Shown here: positions 1-9,154 of the stretch, one piece after another
Position numbering within the stretch: position 1 is the first letter of the stretch
How the letters are laid out: each line of letters begins with the position of its first letter
Origin: Bin55 sp965203735
GTDB taxonomy: Bacteria; Pseudomonadota; Gammaproteobacteria; Pseudomonadales; Azotimanducaceae
Reading direction: 5' to 3'
Length of the DNA: 64,000 bases
NCBI GenBank assembly: GCA_965203735.1
Contig: OZ241909.1
Location: forward strand, 3,100,001-3,164,000
Position numbers and translations under genes: made by a program
The notes under the pieces: generated by a model
Database searches by the model: none
Told to the model about the DNA's origin: nothing
Seen by the model: only the letters and a program-made list of their open reading frames with translations

Positions 1-186
1 CAACAGGTGTTCAACAATCGCTGACACGTGACGGCTGGACGTACCGGTAGCCACAAGCATGGAGTCAGTCATATCGGTTAGCTTTCGGACATCGAGAACT
101 GTGATATCGAGTGCTTTTATTTCTTCAAGCAGCTCAACGAGGGTAACACTAAGTGTCTGAGTGGTCAGCGAAGGTCCTTTAGCCAC
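1..186 (-). CDS. rsfS: Ribosomal silencing factor RsfS, N-terminal part (cut by window edge)
   Basis: The reverse strand reads a 62-codon N-terminal fragment containing KALDITVLDVRKLTDMTDS and TGTSSRHV, the signature of the RsfS/Iojap family, which binds ribosomal protein uL14 and blocks subunit joining when nutrients are low. The chosen start is a GTG at 184-186, which lies inside the last codons of nadD, giving a short overlap and suggesting translational coupling. The family is usually 105-120 residues, so roughly half the gene lies beyond base 1. The nadD-rsfS order is the usual one in Proteobacteria. Confidence 0.85.
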   Translation of the reverse strand, partial: MAKGPSLTTQTLSVTLVELLEEIKALDITVLDVRKLTDMTDSMLVATGTSSRHVSAIVEHLL

Positions 187-784
187 GATACAAACGATTC
201 TTGATTATATGCTTGCAAACTTCGGGATGGATCGACCCAGATACGTCGCATCCTTGGCGAACTCTTCGACGAATTTCCGTTGCAGAGACGTCCAACATCG
301 GCTTCAAAGATACAAACACACCACCCGGACTATCGAGCAATTGACCCGGTTCCTTCACTATTGAAAAGCCAATCGGCACTTCGTCTGAAGAGGGGCCCAT
401 CCGCTCCAGCACAAAGAAACTTACGATTTCGGGCAATTCCTCAGCTCGATACCAACTTGAGACGTTTTGGAAGGCATCCATGCCTATCGCCCAAACAATT
501 GGAACATCACTTGTCTTTGCCAAGTCTCTCAACGTCTCTACAGTACGGGTCGGGCCATCGCGACCATCCTCAAATCGAGATGCCTGTAGAACTGGGTTCG
601 ACTTGCATGCGAGCAACAACATCGTCCAGCGATCATGAAGGCTGGCAACAGGCGGTTTCCGAAGTTGCGGATTGGGTGCAACCATCATTGTCACAATTGC
701 ACCGCCCAGAGATTTCGAAACATGGCGTGCGCCATGCATGTGACCAACGTGGACTGGGTCGAAAGTTCCTCCGAAGACAACCAC
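179..784 (-). CDS. nadD: Nicotinate-nucleotide adenylyltransferase NadD
   Basis: This 201-residue protein adenylylates nicotinate mononucleotide to deamido-NAD, a cytosolic step of NAD synthesis. The N-terminal GGTFDPVHVGH (residues 5-15) carries the nucleotidyltransferase T/HxGH motif, and VSATEIRRR near residues 166-174 matches the family's C-terminal SxTxIR nucleotide-binding motif. GMDAF at 101-105 is also typical. Length is normal for NadD. The start is a GTG preceded in frame by a TAG two codons upstream, so no longer protein is possible. It overlaps the start of rsfS downstream. Confidence 0.93.
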   Translation of the reverse strand: MVVFGGTFDPVHVGHMHGARHVSKSLGGAIVTMMVAPNPQLRKPPVASLHDRWTMLLLACKSNPVLQASRFEDGRDGPTRTVETLRDLAKTSDVPIVWAIGMDAFQNVSSWYRAEELPEIVSFFVLERMGPSSDEVPIGFSIVKEPGQLLDSPGGVFVSLKPMLDVSATEIRRRVRQGCDVSGSIHPEVCKHIIKNRLYRG

Positions 785-867
785 AATCTACCGATTGCTC
801 TCACAGATCCCTAAGTGAGGCATATGTTTTTTTGCAACTAAGCATGGCGTTTGGACATCTCTCAGAT

Positions 868-1473
868 CTATTGGGTTGCAGACTCTCGCAACCACTCCCA
901 AATTAGATTGAATCGTTGGTGAGCATCGTTCAGTTCAAGCAGCTTCTGTCGATATTGCAGGTCAATCGCTAGATGTTCCGACAATCGCATGCTAACCGAT
1001 GAAGCATCTGCAAAGTCTATGTTCAACTGTCCGGCTTCAGCGCCCATCGCGTCGATTACTTTCTGGAGAATGTCGACCAAGACGGTGTCGGATTTGCGAA
1101 TCTCGAGCTTTGGTTCATCCATTTCGATCCGCACTTGCGCCATTCGCAAGTGGTCTTCAAGTTCCCATGTAGTCTCCACATGAAATTTTGCTCCACCTTC
1201 GGCTAACACGTAGAAACGTCCATCGTCAAGCCTTCTGTGTTCACGAAGCGAAGCCAAAGTTCCCACGTTATGTATAGGGGGCGGGCTTGATGTTCCCTTC
1301 TCGTGTACTTCGCTTCCGTTCTTTAGCAAGACGACGCCAAAGCCAGTTTCAGTTTCGATGGCATTTTCAACCATAGTGACGTAGCGTGGTTCAAAGACGT
1401 GCAGGGGCAACAATCCATCTTTGAACAAAACCGTGCCAAGTGGAAACAGTGGCAGTTCAAGCTGAGGTGTCAA
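868..1473 (-). CDS. LON peptidase N-terminal (substrate-binding) domain protein
   Basis: The 201-residue product starts with LELPLFPLGTVLFKDGLLPL and HVFEPRY, the hallmark of the Lon N-terminal domain, and has no ATPase or protease domain. Such stand-alone proteins are widespread and their role is mostly unknown; some may bind unfolded substrates. The predicted start is TTG (MTPQLELPL), chosen because the conserved LPLFPLGxVLF motif begins about eight residues later. It is co-oriented with nadD but separated by about 80 bases, so operon membership is possible but unproven. Confidence 0.85.
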   Translation of the reverse strand: MTPQLELPLFPLGTVLFKDGLLPLHVFEPRYVTMVENAIETETGFGVVLLKNGSEVHEKGTSSPPPIHNVGTLASLREHRRLDDGRFYVLAEGGAKFHVETTWELEDHLRMAQVRIEMDEPKLEIRKSDTVLVDILQKVIDAMGAEAGQLNIDFADASSVSMRLSEHLAIDLQYRQKLLELNDAHQRFNLIWEWLRESATQ

Positions 1474-1608
1474 TTCGAGACCAGCTGCACAAATTGCGGA
1501 AGATGCAAACCATGGTGAGCCCCAAGAGTTGGACCCATTGAGAAAGTCCTAACAAGTTGACTCTACTGCACATGTTACGAAATGGATTTCAAGTCTTGAA
1601 TCAGCGTT

Positions 1609-2427
1609 TCATAAAACAAGAGTAACAGTTAACAAGACACCGCCTAGCAATAAGCGATACACCACGAACGGAGTCATTCCAATCCGTTCGATCCACCTGA
1701 GAAATGCATCGATGCATAGGAATGCGCTGAGGAAGGAAAGTAATGTGCCAATTCCAAGGCTTAGCCAATCCACTTCACTTAGAGGACTGTTAGCTGCATC
1801 CAGACCAAGCAGCACAGTTGCTGCCGCAATTGTGGGGATAGCTAGCAAGAAAGAGAAGTCAGCTGAAGCGCGACGAGAGAATCCAAGAAACAGAGCAGCC
1901 GTAATCGTTATTCCCGAACGAGAAGTACCTGGGATCAATGCGACCGCCTGTGCAAGTCCGATAAGTAAGGCTTGAAAATTTGACATCTCGGACACTTCGC
2001 GTTCGCGTTTTCCAAGCCGGTCGCCAATCAGAAGCAATACTCCGAACACAATAGTGGCGACACCAATCACCGTAGCAGAGCGAAGGTGAGTTTCTATTGC
2101 AGTCTTCGCAACGAGACCAACAAAAATTACCGGAAGTGTCGCGATGACAATATGGCCGACGAACCGAATCTCGTCGTTGGTCTGACCTTGCAACAGCCCA
2201 TGTACGGACGACGTGGCAAGCCGAGCAAGCCGTACTCGAAAGTATGCAAGCACAGCCAATAACGTACCAAAGTGAGTTGCAACATCAAACGTAAGTCCTT
2301 GGTCCGTCCAGCCAAGAATCTTCGATCCAAGAATGAGATGGGCTGAACTGGATATCGGCAAGAATTCCGTGAATCCTTGCAGTAGAGCCAATACCACGAC
2401 TTGCATCATCGATTGCACACCCGCCAT
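1609..2427 (-). CDS. uppP: Undecaprenyl-diphosphatase UppP (BacA)
   Basis: This 272-residue polytopic membrane protein dephosphorylates undecaprenyl pyrophosphate, recycling the lipid carrier for peptidoglycan and O-antigen synthesis and conferring some bacitracin resistance. EFLPISSSAHL (residues 21-31) and PGTSRSG (166-172) are the two conserved active-site motifs of the BacA family. Overall hydrophobicity suggests about eight membrane segments. The start may be the first methionine or one of the paired methionines seven residues later, which would match the usual short N terminus better. Confidence 0.94.
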   Translation of the reverse strand: MAGVQSMMQVVVLALLQGFTEFLPISSSAHLILGSKILGWTDQGLTFDVATHFGTLLAVLAYFRVRLARLATSSVHGLLQGQTNDEIRFVGHIVIATLPVIFVGLVAKTAIETHLRSATVIGVATIVFGVLLLIGDRLGKREREVSEMSNFQALLIGLAQAVALIPGTSRSGITITAALFLGFSRRASADFSFLLAIPTIAAATVLLGLDAANSPLSEVDWLSLGIGTLLSFLSAFLCIDAFLRWIERIGMTPFVVYRLLLGGVLLTVTLVL

Positions 2428-2533
2428 TACAAATCGTTAAGAATTACACGAAGTGCACACAAATGCATTCTCCACACGTGACCTCGCGGTGAAGTAATCT
2501 TTTTGTAGCCCGAATACCGAGATTCTGAGCCTC

Positions 2534-2947
2534 ATGTCCATCACATCAATCGATCACGTTGCAGTACCAATCATGAAAGTCGACAAAGTCCTCTCCTTCT
2601 ACGAATCGCTTGGATTTCGCATTGACTCATCGTTCGCTCCCCGACTATACAGTGCACACTTGGGACAGCAAAAGATCAACTTTCACGACCCAACTCTGTG
2701 GAGTGACTCCAAGTTCACTTTGCGCGGTCCGGAGGCAAAGCCTGGTTGTGGTGATTTCTGCTTCGTATGGTCAGGTTCCGTGTCTGCGCTTGAACAGACA
2801 TTGCGGAATCGATCAATCGCGACTATCCATGGACCTGTTGAACGACTGGGTGGCAGATCTTTCGGATCTTCAGTGGGCGAAAGTTATTACGTTCGAGATC
2901 CTGACCAGAACCTTGTTGAGTTCATCGTGTATCCGACAGAGAATTAG
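2534..2947 (+). CDS. VOC (glyoxalase/dioxygenase) superfamily protein
   Basis: A 137-residue single-domain protein of the vicinal oxygen chelate fold. It opens with ITSIDHVAVPIMKVDKVLSF, a typical first beta-alpha unit with a metal-ligand histidine, and ends with YYVRDPDQNLVEFIVYP, the usual C-terminal metal-ligand glutamate strand. Members include glyoxalase I, fosfomycin-resistance enzymes and extradiol dioxygenases; nothing here fixes the substrate. The gene converges with ssb and its stop codon overlaps the ssb stop by four bases. Confidence 0.85.
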   Translation: MSITSIDHVAVPIMKVDKVLSFYESLGFRIDSSFAPRLYSAHLGQQKINFHDPTLWSDSKFTLRGPEAKPGCGDFCFVWSGSVSALEQTLRNRSIATIHGPVERLGGRSFGSSVGESYYVRDPDQNLVEFIVYPTEN

Positions 2948-3477
2948 AATGGAATGTCGTCGTCAAGATCGTCAAAATTGTCATCAGCTCCGGTTGTTCC
3001 ACCGGAGCGAGTTCCTCGATCGCCAGTGCCCCCTTGACGTTCGGATCGTGAGCCAAATCCATCGTCGCCTGAACGTGGTGATCGATCACTGCCGCCGCGA
3101 GGAGGTGATCCACCATAACCTCCTCCACCTCTGCCTTGTCCGCCTCCACCTCCTAATAGGATTATGTTTCTGGCAAATACTTCAGTTCGATAGTTTCTCA
3201 CTCCTTCCCGTTCCCAAGAAGATGTGCGTAATTCGCCTTCCACGAAACACTGGCGACCCTTTTGAAGATATTCCCCCACTATTTCGGCATTGCGCCCGAA
3301 ACTAACGACGTTATGCCAGTCGGTTTCTTCCTGCCACTCTTCGGTTCGATTGTCTCTCCACCGACGCGTTGTAGCGAGAGAAAACCGAGCAATCGGAGCA
3401 CCACTATTCGTGAATCTCGTCTCCGGATCGCCACCCAGATTTCCAAGAAGCATTACCTTATTGAGACTACGAGTCAT
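2944..3477 (-). CDS. ssb: Single-stranded DNA-binding protein
   Basis: SSB coats single-stranded DNA in replication, repair and recombination. The OB-fold begins MTRSLNKVMLLGNLGGDPET and runs to about residue 110, including NTEEWQEETDWHNVV-like core strands and YLQKGRQCFVEGEL. A glycine- and arginine-rich linker follows, and the protein ends in DDDIPF, the acidic tip that recruits partner proteins. I chose the ATG at 3475-3477 (177 residues); a TTG three codons upstream is also possible. The gene diverges from the phosphoesterase gene with about 80 bases between them. Confidence 0.95.
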   Translation of the reverse strand: MTRSLNKVMLLGNLGGDPETRFTNSGAPIARFSLATTRRWRDNRTEEWQEETDWHNVVSFGRNAEIVGEYLQKGRQCFVEGELRTSSWEREGVRNYRTEVFARNIILLGGGGGQGRGGGGYGGSPPRGGSDRSPRSGDDGFGSRSERQGGTGDRGTRSGGTTGADDNFDDLDDDIPF

Positions 3478-3559
3478 ACCTTGCAAATGGTTGAGAGTTG
3501 CTTTAACACTATATTAGCCGAGTGAAACTACCATTTTTGATTGGGGACCGGCTTAGATT

Positions 3560-4606
3560 GTGAAGCGACAAACTGTTGTTCTACTCGGCGCCGCGTTGTA
3601 TTTCCCGCTCGTCGTATACCCTCCCTTGCGGCTTGTCAGTTGGCTCTTTGAAGACTTATCCAACTTCACATGGGTTCTACTTCTACTGCTAGGCGCAGTC
3701 CTCTTTCCACCGTATATCTCGCGTTCATTGCGATCAACTCTAAGTCGTCCGCTATCCGTTTTTCTGATGACTTGGTATTGCCTAATGTTCCAGCTCTTTC
3801 TTCTCGTCATGCCATTGGAGCTTCTACGAATGTGGGTCAATTTGAGCGATCAAACTCTGGCTTCCATTGCTTTAGCTGGATGGTCTATCTTCGTTCTAAC
3901 AAGCTTGTTTGGTGCACTACACATATCAGTTCACCGCCTGCCAATAACCAGCAAACACGCCACCCAAGGCAAGTCGTTGGTTCAGATTTCGGATGTTCAC
4001 ATTGGTACTAGACGACCGGGGTTCCTTAAACGCATTGTCAAGAAAATAGCGAAGCTAAATCCAGACGCAATACTCATAACAGGTGATTTGGTGGATGCTA
4101 AGAGCGTTGATTCATCGGCATTGTCTCCACTTGCCGAACTGAAAGCGCCAGTTTTCTTCTGCACAGGAAATCACGAACGAGAAGAACACTGTGAGGACAT
4201 TGTTAGCTGGCTTCAAGATCACAACGTCAATGTGCTTCGTAATAGGTCGTTTGACCTCCATCCCTTTCAGCTCATTGGATTGGAAGACCAAGACTCTGCA
4301 CAAGAGACTTCAAGTGCACTAAATGAACTAGAACCAATGCCCGGTCGATATCGAGTGCTGCTGTGCCACAAGCCCGAAGGAATGCAAAACGCCGCATCCT
4401 GGGGTGTCGATCTAATGCTGTCCGGACATACTCATCACGGGCAGGTTTTTCCCTTTGGGTTTGTCGTCAAGAGAGCGTACGACCCATATCGTGGACAACA
4501 TGTCATTGATCAAATGACGCTTTACATCTCGTCCGGTACGGGAACGACGGGACCACTTCTGCGAGTCGGGACTCGCAACGAGATTACGCACCTACAGTTC
4601 GTTTAG
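3560..4606 (+). CDS. Membrane-anchored metallophosphoesterase (YkuE/YaeI-like)
   Basis: The first 125 residues contain about four hydrophobic segments, followed by a calcineurin-like metallophosphoesterase domain facing the cytosol or periplasm. The metal-binding motifs are complete: DVH (145-147), GDLVD (175-179), GNHE (203-206), a histidine at 270 and GHTHHG (289-294). Related proteins hydrolyse UDP-diacylglucosamine or phospholipid-type substrates, but LpxH-specific features are not evident, so the substrate is unassigned. Length (348) fits the YkuE-like family with an N-terminal membrane region. Confidence 0.85.
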   Translation: MKRQTVVLLGAALYFPLVVYPPLRLVSWLFEDLSNFTWVLLLLLGAVLFPPYISRSLRSTLSRPLSVFLMTWYCLMFQLFLLVMPLELLRMWVNLSDQTLASIALAGWSIFVLTSLFGALHISVHRLPITSKHATQGKSLVQISDVHIGTRRPGFLKRIVKKIAKLNPDAILITGDLVDAKSVDSSALSPLAELKAPVFFCTGNHEREEHCEDIVSWLQDHNVNVLRNRSFDLHPFQLIGLEDQDSAQETSSALNELEPMPGRYRVLLCHKPEGMQNAASWGVDLMLSGHTHHGQVFPFGFVVKRAYDPYRGQHVIDQMTLYISSGTGTTGPLLRVGTRNEITHLQFV

Positions 4607-4630
4607 TTTCTCAGTTTTGACGCAGGTACT

Positions 4631-5314
4631 CTAACCACCCATGACTTGGGCCCACGTTTCTAAGTCTCGGACGTTCAAATAGGCATTGCACGATTTCGCC
4701 TCACCCATCGTAGAGTTGGGCACCGAACTGTAGTTGTGTCCGGGCAAAAGGAGCGTGTCGTCGGGTAACGTCTTGAGCTTCTGCAAGCTGTGGAACATGT
4801 CCTCCTTGTTTGACCCTGGCAAGTCAACCCGTCCACATCCGTCGATGAACAGTGTGTCACCGGAAACAAGAGTCTTACGTACGCGAAAACACTGAGAGCC
4901 TGGTGTGTGCCCCGGCGTATGCAAGAATTCCACTCGAATGGTACCCACATCTAGGAAATCTCCCGACTCAACACTAACAATATCTGACTTCGACAATCCT
5001 GTGACTCGCTTGATGCCGTCGGTCTCAAGTTTGTTAGCGTACACCTTGACAGATCGAGATCCAACAAGCTCGGCAACACCAGCAATGTTGTGCCCACTCA
5101 TTCCCCCGCCTACATGATCGGGATGGTAGTGGGTCGCCAACGCGCCGACAACTTGATAATCTTTTTCGTCTGTATGTCTAAGCAAACTGTCGATGTCCCA
5201 AGCCGGATCCACGATAACGACCTCTCGAGTTTCCCTAGACCCAAGGATGTAGGTGAAATTAGCCATGGGACCAATTTCTATTTGTTCGATTATGAGTTCG
5301 TCTTGGATTGACAT
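4631..5314 (-). CDS. MBL-fold metallo-hydrolase (glyoxalase II-like)
   Basis: A 227-residue metallo-beta-lactamase-fold protein. The dinuclear zinc motif THYHPDH is at residues 61-67, HTPGHTPGS at 132-140 and SGDTLFIDGCGRVD at 151-164, with a last histidine ligand in PGHNY (192-196). This order is that of hydroxyacylglutathione hydrolases and the related persulfide dioxygenases, so a thioester or persulfide substrate is likely but not proven. It converges with the phosphoesterase gene, with 24 bases between the stops. Confidence 0.85.
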   Translation of the reverse strand: MSIQDELIIEQIEIGPMANFTYILGSRETREVVIVDPAWDIDSLLRHTDEKDYQVVGALATHYHPDHVGGGMSGHNIAGVAELVGSRSVKVYANKLETDGIKRVTGLSKSDIVSVESGDFLDVGTIRVEFLHTPGHTPGSQCFRVRKTLVSGDTLFIDGCGRVDLPGSNKEDMFHSLQKLKTLPDDTLLLPGHNYSSVPNSTMGEAKSCNAYLNVRDLETWAQVMGG

Positions 5315-5484
5315 TAAGAACTATGCTTACAAGTGAGAATTGTGTCGCAGTCCTTGGTGCACACACATTTCAAGAACTCAAACATTCTACGTACAGGTCT
5401 GCTTGGACATGCTATATAAAGGAATTCCCATTGTGCAGCTGCCTAATCCTATAGCTGAAACCCAACCAATCGGTTTTTGAAACT

Positions 5485-6339
5485 ATGAGCTTCGCAGAAA
5501 TAGACTTTTCGTTCTTAGCGTCTCCATTTGGCTCATCATTGATCCTTTGCTTTGGACTTGCAGCGCTTATCTGGGTCTTGTCTATAGTGACGCGTGAGTA
5601 CTCGTGGATCGATCGGGCTTGGTCTCTTTGTCCTCTTTTCTACTGTCTGTTGGTTCTATGGGATGTCGGGTTTCAGAATCCTAGAGTTGTCTTGATGACA
5701 GCTCTCATTACGTTGTGGAGCACTCGATTGACATACAACTTTGTTCGAAAAGGTGGGTATGCGCCAGGAGGTGAGGACTATCGATGGAAGGTAACGCAGG
5801 AGAGAATGGGACCCTTCCTCTTTCAGGTACTAAACATTACCTTCGTCGCACCAGGACAAATGTTTGTGATCTGGCTATTTGCGTCCCCCATTTTCCAAGC
5901 ATGGCGTGTAAACGAGGTTCCATTGGGTCTCTTGGACTTTATTGTCGCGACGATTTTCCTTGTGTTCTTTGTTGGTGAGACCGTCGCCGATGAACAAATG
6001 TGGAGCTTTCAACAAGACAAGAAGAAACGCATCGCTCGTGGCGAATCCGTAGAAGTGCCCTTCCTGACTTCTGGTCTCTATCGCTACTCGAGGCACCCGA
6101 ATTACCTGTGCGACATGGGATTGTGGTGTGCGTTTTATTTCTTTGGTGTCATCGCAACAGGAGAGTGGCTGCATTGGAGCGGGCTCGGATTCATTGGCTT
6201 ATGCTTGATTTTTGCGGGTTCTATTCCGCTCACCGAATCGATCTCGGCATCCAAGTACCCGGGCTACAGCAAGTACCAGGAAACTACACCTGTCCTCGTT
6301 CCAATTCCGTGGCGACGTAGACCTTCGCTCAATACCTAG
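5485..6339 (+). CDS. DUF1295 family membrane protein (steroid 5-alpha-reductase C-terminal fold)
   Basis: A 284-residue protein with six or seven hydrophobic segments. The C-terminal SGLYRYSRHPNYLCDMGLWC block and the closing ESISASKYPGYSKYQ are characteristic of DUF1295, part of the steroid 5-alpha-reductase and ICMT-like superfamily, which uses NADPH or SAM-like cofactors at the membrane. No substrate can be named. About 170 bases of AT-richer sequence precede the gene and probably hold its promoter together with that of the divergent MBL gene. Confidence 0.8.
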   Translation: MSFAEIDFSFLASPFGSSLILCFGLAALIWVLSIVTREYSWIDRAWSLCPLFYCLLVLWDVGFQNPRVVLMTALITLWSTRLTYNFVRKGGYAPGGEDYRWKVTQERMGPFLFQVLNITFVAPGQMFVIWLFASPIFQAWRVNEVPLGLLDFIVATIFLVFFVGETVADEQMWSFQQDKKKRIARGESVEVPFLTSGLYRYSRHPNYLCDMGLWCAFYFFGVIATGEWLHWSGLGFIGLCLIFAGSIPLTESISASKYPGYSKYQETTPVLVPIPWRRRPSLNT

Positions 6340-6472
6340 ATCGTATTGGTATAGACGAAAGAACGATCAATGACAGTGCCCTGTCTTGACACGCTGTCTC
6401 TCGGTAACATTGAAATTGGATTTGATTGACCAATTGCGACTCGACGATTTAACTTCATAGGTTCAACTGACT

Positions 6473-7672
6473 ATGCCCGCACTCGATGGACTTCGAATAC
6501 TAGACATGACCCAATATGAAGCGGGCACCTCCTGTACTCAAGCGTTAGCTTGGCTAGGAGCCGATGTTGTGAAGATCGAATCTCCTGGTCACGGGGATCC
6601 AGGACGAGCTGTTGGACTGTCGGGTGAGCAAGAGTATTCCGCGTATTTTTGCAACTGGAACGCGAACAAGAGATCTGTCGTATTGAATCTTAGGCACCAA
6701 GAAGGTCGCGATATCTTTTTGGATCTCGTCCCAAAATTTGACGTCTTTGTCGAGAACTACGGTCCTGGTGTTGTGGAGCGATTGAATCTTGAGTACGAGA
6801 CTCTACGAAAGTACAACGAAAGCATCATCTATGCGAGACTCAAGGGATTCGGGCTCAGTGGTCCGTACAGCGAGTTCAAGTGCTACGACATGGTGGCTCA
6901 AGCTGCAGCTGGCGCTGTTTCCGTCACAGGAGAAGGAGATGGGCCACCTCTCGTACCTGGTCCAACAACGGGAGATTCGGGAACGGGCGTACAACTCGCA
7001 ATGTCCATACTAGCTGCCTACATTCAACGTCTTAGAACGGGAAAGGGTCAATTCATCGAGATTTCGATGCAGGAAGCCATGACGTACTTCATGCGAACTC
7101 GCATAGCCGTAGGTTCCAAATGGGGCAGCAGACCAACACGAAGGACGGGCAACATACACGGTCTGCCCCCAGTGAATATGTATCCCTGCAAACCATTTGG
7201 ACCAAACGACTGGGTATATCTAATGCCAATAACATCGGGGCACTGGGATGCCTTCTGTGCCGCCTTGGATCGAACAGATCTAATTGTCGACGAGAGATTT
7301 GCTGATCCCTTCAAGAGAAGAGCGCATCAATCAGAACTCTACGACCTAGTTTGCGAGTGGACGAGAGCGCGAACTAAGCAACAAGCGATGAAAGAGATGG
7401 GAGAAGCGGGTGTACCGTGTTCGGCTGTGCTAGATACGCAAGAGCTTCATGAAGACCCGCACCTGGTCGCCCGCGACTTCGTGAAAAACGTGGAACACGC
7501 CGGATACGGGGAGGTTCCCTTGCTTGGATTTGCTCCACGAATGTCGGAATCAGAGGTTGAACTCACTGCAGCTCCCTTGCTAGGTCAACACACCCAAGAC
7601 TTCCTGAGCCACGAGCTTGCGCTTGATGAAAAAGAGATTGAACAATTACGGCTGGCTGGCATCGTTCAATAG
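6473..7672 (+). CDS. Class III CoA-transferase (CaiB/BaiF family)
   Basis: This 399-residue protein moves CoA between carboxylic acids by the family III mechanism. It begins with LDGLRILDMTQYEAG and has GADVVKIESPGHGDPGR, the CoA-contacting N-terminal region. The predicted catalytic aspartate is D168 in GPTTGDSGTG, in the position of the formyl-CoA transferase aspartate. The donor and acceptor acids cannot be read from sequence. It stands alone in its orientation, followed by a convergent amidohydrolase. Two further family members lie at 17-19 kb. Confidence 0.9.
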   Translation: MPALDGLRILDMTQYEAGTSCTQALAWLGADVVKIESPGHGDPGRAVGLSGEQEYSAYFCNWNANKRSVVLNLRHQEGRDIFLDLVPKFDVFVENYGPGVVERLNLEYETLRKYNESIIYARLKGFGLSGPYSEFKCYDMVAQAAAGAVSVTGEGDGPPLVPGPTTGDSGTGVQLAMSILAAYIQRLRTGKGQFIEISMQEAMTYFMRTRIAVGSKWGSRPTRRTGNIHGLPPVNMYPCKPFGPNDWVYLMPITSGHWDAFCAALDRTDLIVDERFADPFKRRAHQSELYDLVCEWTRARTKQQAMKEMGEAGVPCSAVLDTQELHEDPHLVARDFVKNVEHAGYGEVPLLGFAPRMSESEVELTAAPLLGQHTQDFLSHELALDEKEIEQLRLAGIVQ

Positions 7673-7714
7673 AGTTGTTCGTCTCGGTTTAGCTCTGCCA
7701 CCTAATCCTATTCA

Positions 7715-9064
7715 TCATGCGTCACGCTTGTATTGGATTCTTCCTTTGACTATTGTGAGCTGAACGCTTTCCCTATAGAGACTCTTCTGAATCTCCGCCC
7801 AAGGATGTGATAGGAGAACCAAGTCGGCATGCTGTCCCACATCTAGTCCTCTAGGCGTCCCTCCGGGATCTTCAGGCGGAGTTGTATACAGTTTCAACGC
7901 TCGATCGGCGCTGATGCATTCGTCAGCGTTCAGAATGCGCCCAGAGTTTGTTTTTCTCTCGACAGCTGAACGGATAGCCAACCAAGGGTCTGGAGATCCA
8001 AATGGCGCGTCGGTACCTGCACCAACCGAGATTCCCTCTTTGAGCAATCCACCAATTCGGTATAGCGCTTGCAGTTCTTCGGATTGCAAGTCGTGGACGT
8101 ATTGATCTCCCCGTTCAAAAATGAAGTTCGGCTGCGTAACGACCGTTAGACCGAGTTCACGAATTGATTCGAGTGTGTCTGCATCGACAACCGATGCGTG
8201 TTCGATGCGGTCACCTTTAACCACGCCGACCCGCTGTAGAGCCGCGAGTGCAAACACTAGCTCTACTCGAGAGACGCAATGTATTGCGACAGGTCTATCC
8301 ACACGATGGGCATTCGAGATCCTACTTTCAAATGTGTCGACGTCGGGTAGTCGGTAGTCGTCAATCAAGAGTTTCAAGTGTCCTTTGGTAAGTTGCTCGT
8401 TCCCCATAACTTGCACATTCATCCGGTTCGCCGCTGTTTCCTGTAACAAGTGCTCCATCGAGTCGTCATTTGAAGGAGTTGCATCAGTCACACCGGTAAC
8501 TCCCATAGAGACGAGCCGAGTGAATACTTCTGCAATGTCAGTCTTGAACGATTCATTCAATTGGGAATTCTGTCGAACTCTCTCGTCCATTCGATACAGC
8601 TCCCCATCTCCCTTTGCGTTCAAGCCCATTTCGGCCAGCGCGCGAGTGTTCAACCACCAGACTCTTCCGGAACGGTGTTGAATCCTAATGGGGCGATCCC
8701 GTTCGATCGCGTCGAGAGCATTGCGGTTTAGTACTCCGGCCACCGATTCGTGATAACCGACTCCACGAACCCAACCGCGTCCCGGATACGAACGAATAAC
8801 CTCTGTCAGTTGATTGGAATCTGATACTGATGGAGGACCGCATTCCACCGATGAAAGTCGCGCGGCAAGCGAGAGCACATGAATGTGGTGGTCATGAAAT
8901 CCGGGAATAAGCGCTCGACCTTTAGCATCAATCACTTCTTCGCTAGGATTCGGGCTCAACTCAGAGGAACACTCTCTGATGATTCCTGCTCGACAACGCA
9001 AGTCAATTAACTCGCCGTGAGAGACTTCCGCACTCTTAATTAGCAGGTTGCGGTCTTCAGACAT
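7715..9064 (-). CDS. Amidohydrolase family protein (YtcJ/amidohydrolase-3 type)
   Basis: A 449-residue metal-dependent hydrolase. GRALIPGFHDHHIH (residues 49-62) gives the HxH metal site after the usual beta-sandwich segment, and DRIEHASVVD plus GAGTDAPFGSPDPW later in the chain provide the further histidine and aspartate ligands. The C terminus GQHADLVLLSHPW closes the sandwich. The YtcJ/amidohydrolase-3 group acts on diverse amides and formamides, so the substrate is open. It diverges from the crotonase gene. Confidence 0.85.
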   Translation of the reverse strand: MSEDRNLLIKSAEVSHGELIDLRCRAGIIRECSSELSPNPSEEVIDAKGRALIPGFHDHHIHVLSLAARLSSVECGPPSVSDSNQLTEVIRSYPGRGWVRGVGYHESVAGVLNRNALDAIERDRPIRIQHRSGRVWWLNTRALAEMGLNAKGDGELYRMDERVRQNSQLNESFKTDIAEVFTRLVSMGVTGVTDATPSNDDSMEHLLQETAANRMNVQVMGNEQLTKGHLKLLIDDYRLPDVDTFESRISNAHRVDRPVAIHCVSRVELVFALAALQRVGVVKGDRIEHASVVDADTLESIRELGLTVVTQPNFIFERGDQYVHDLQSEELQALYRIGGLLKEGISVGAGTDAPFGSPDPWLAIRSAVERKTNSGRILNADECISADRALKLYTTPPEDPGGTPRGLDVGQHADLVLLSHPWAEIQKSLYRESVQLTIVKGRIQYKRDA

Positions 9065-9154
9065 TGGGTATTAGCAGGTGAATTCGAGAGTCAAAGACAT
9101 AATCTATCATTCCTACAGATCCGGGCTTTTCCAGCATGCAAATGCGATTCTGAC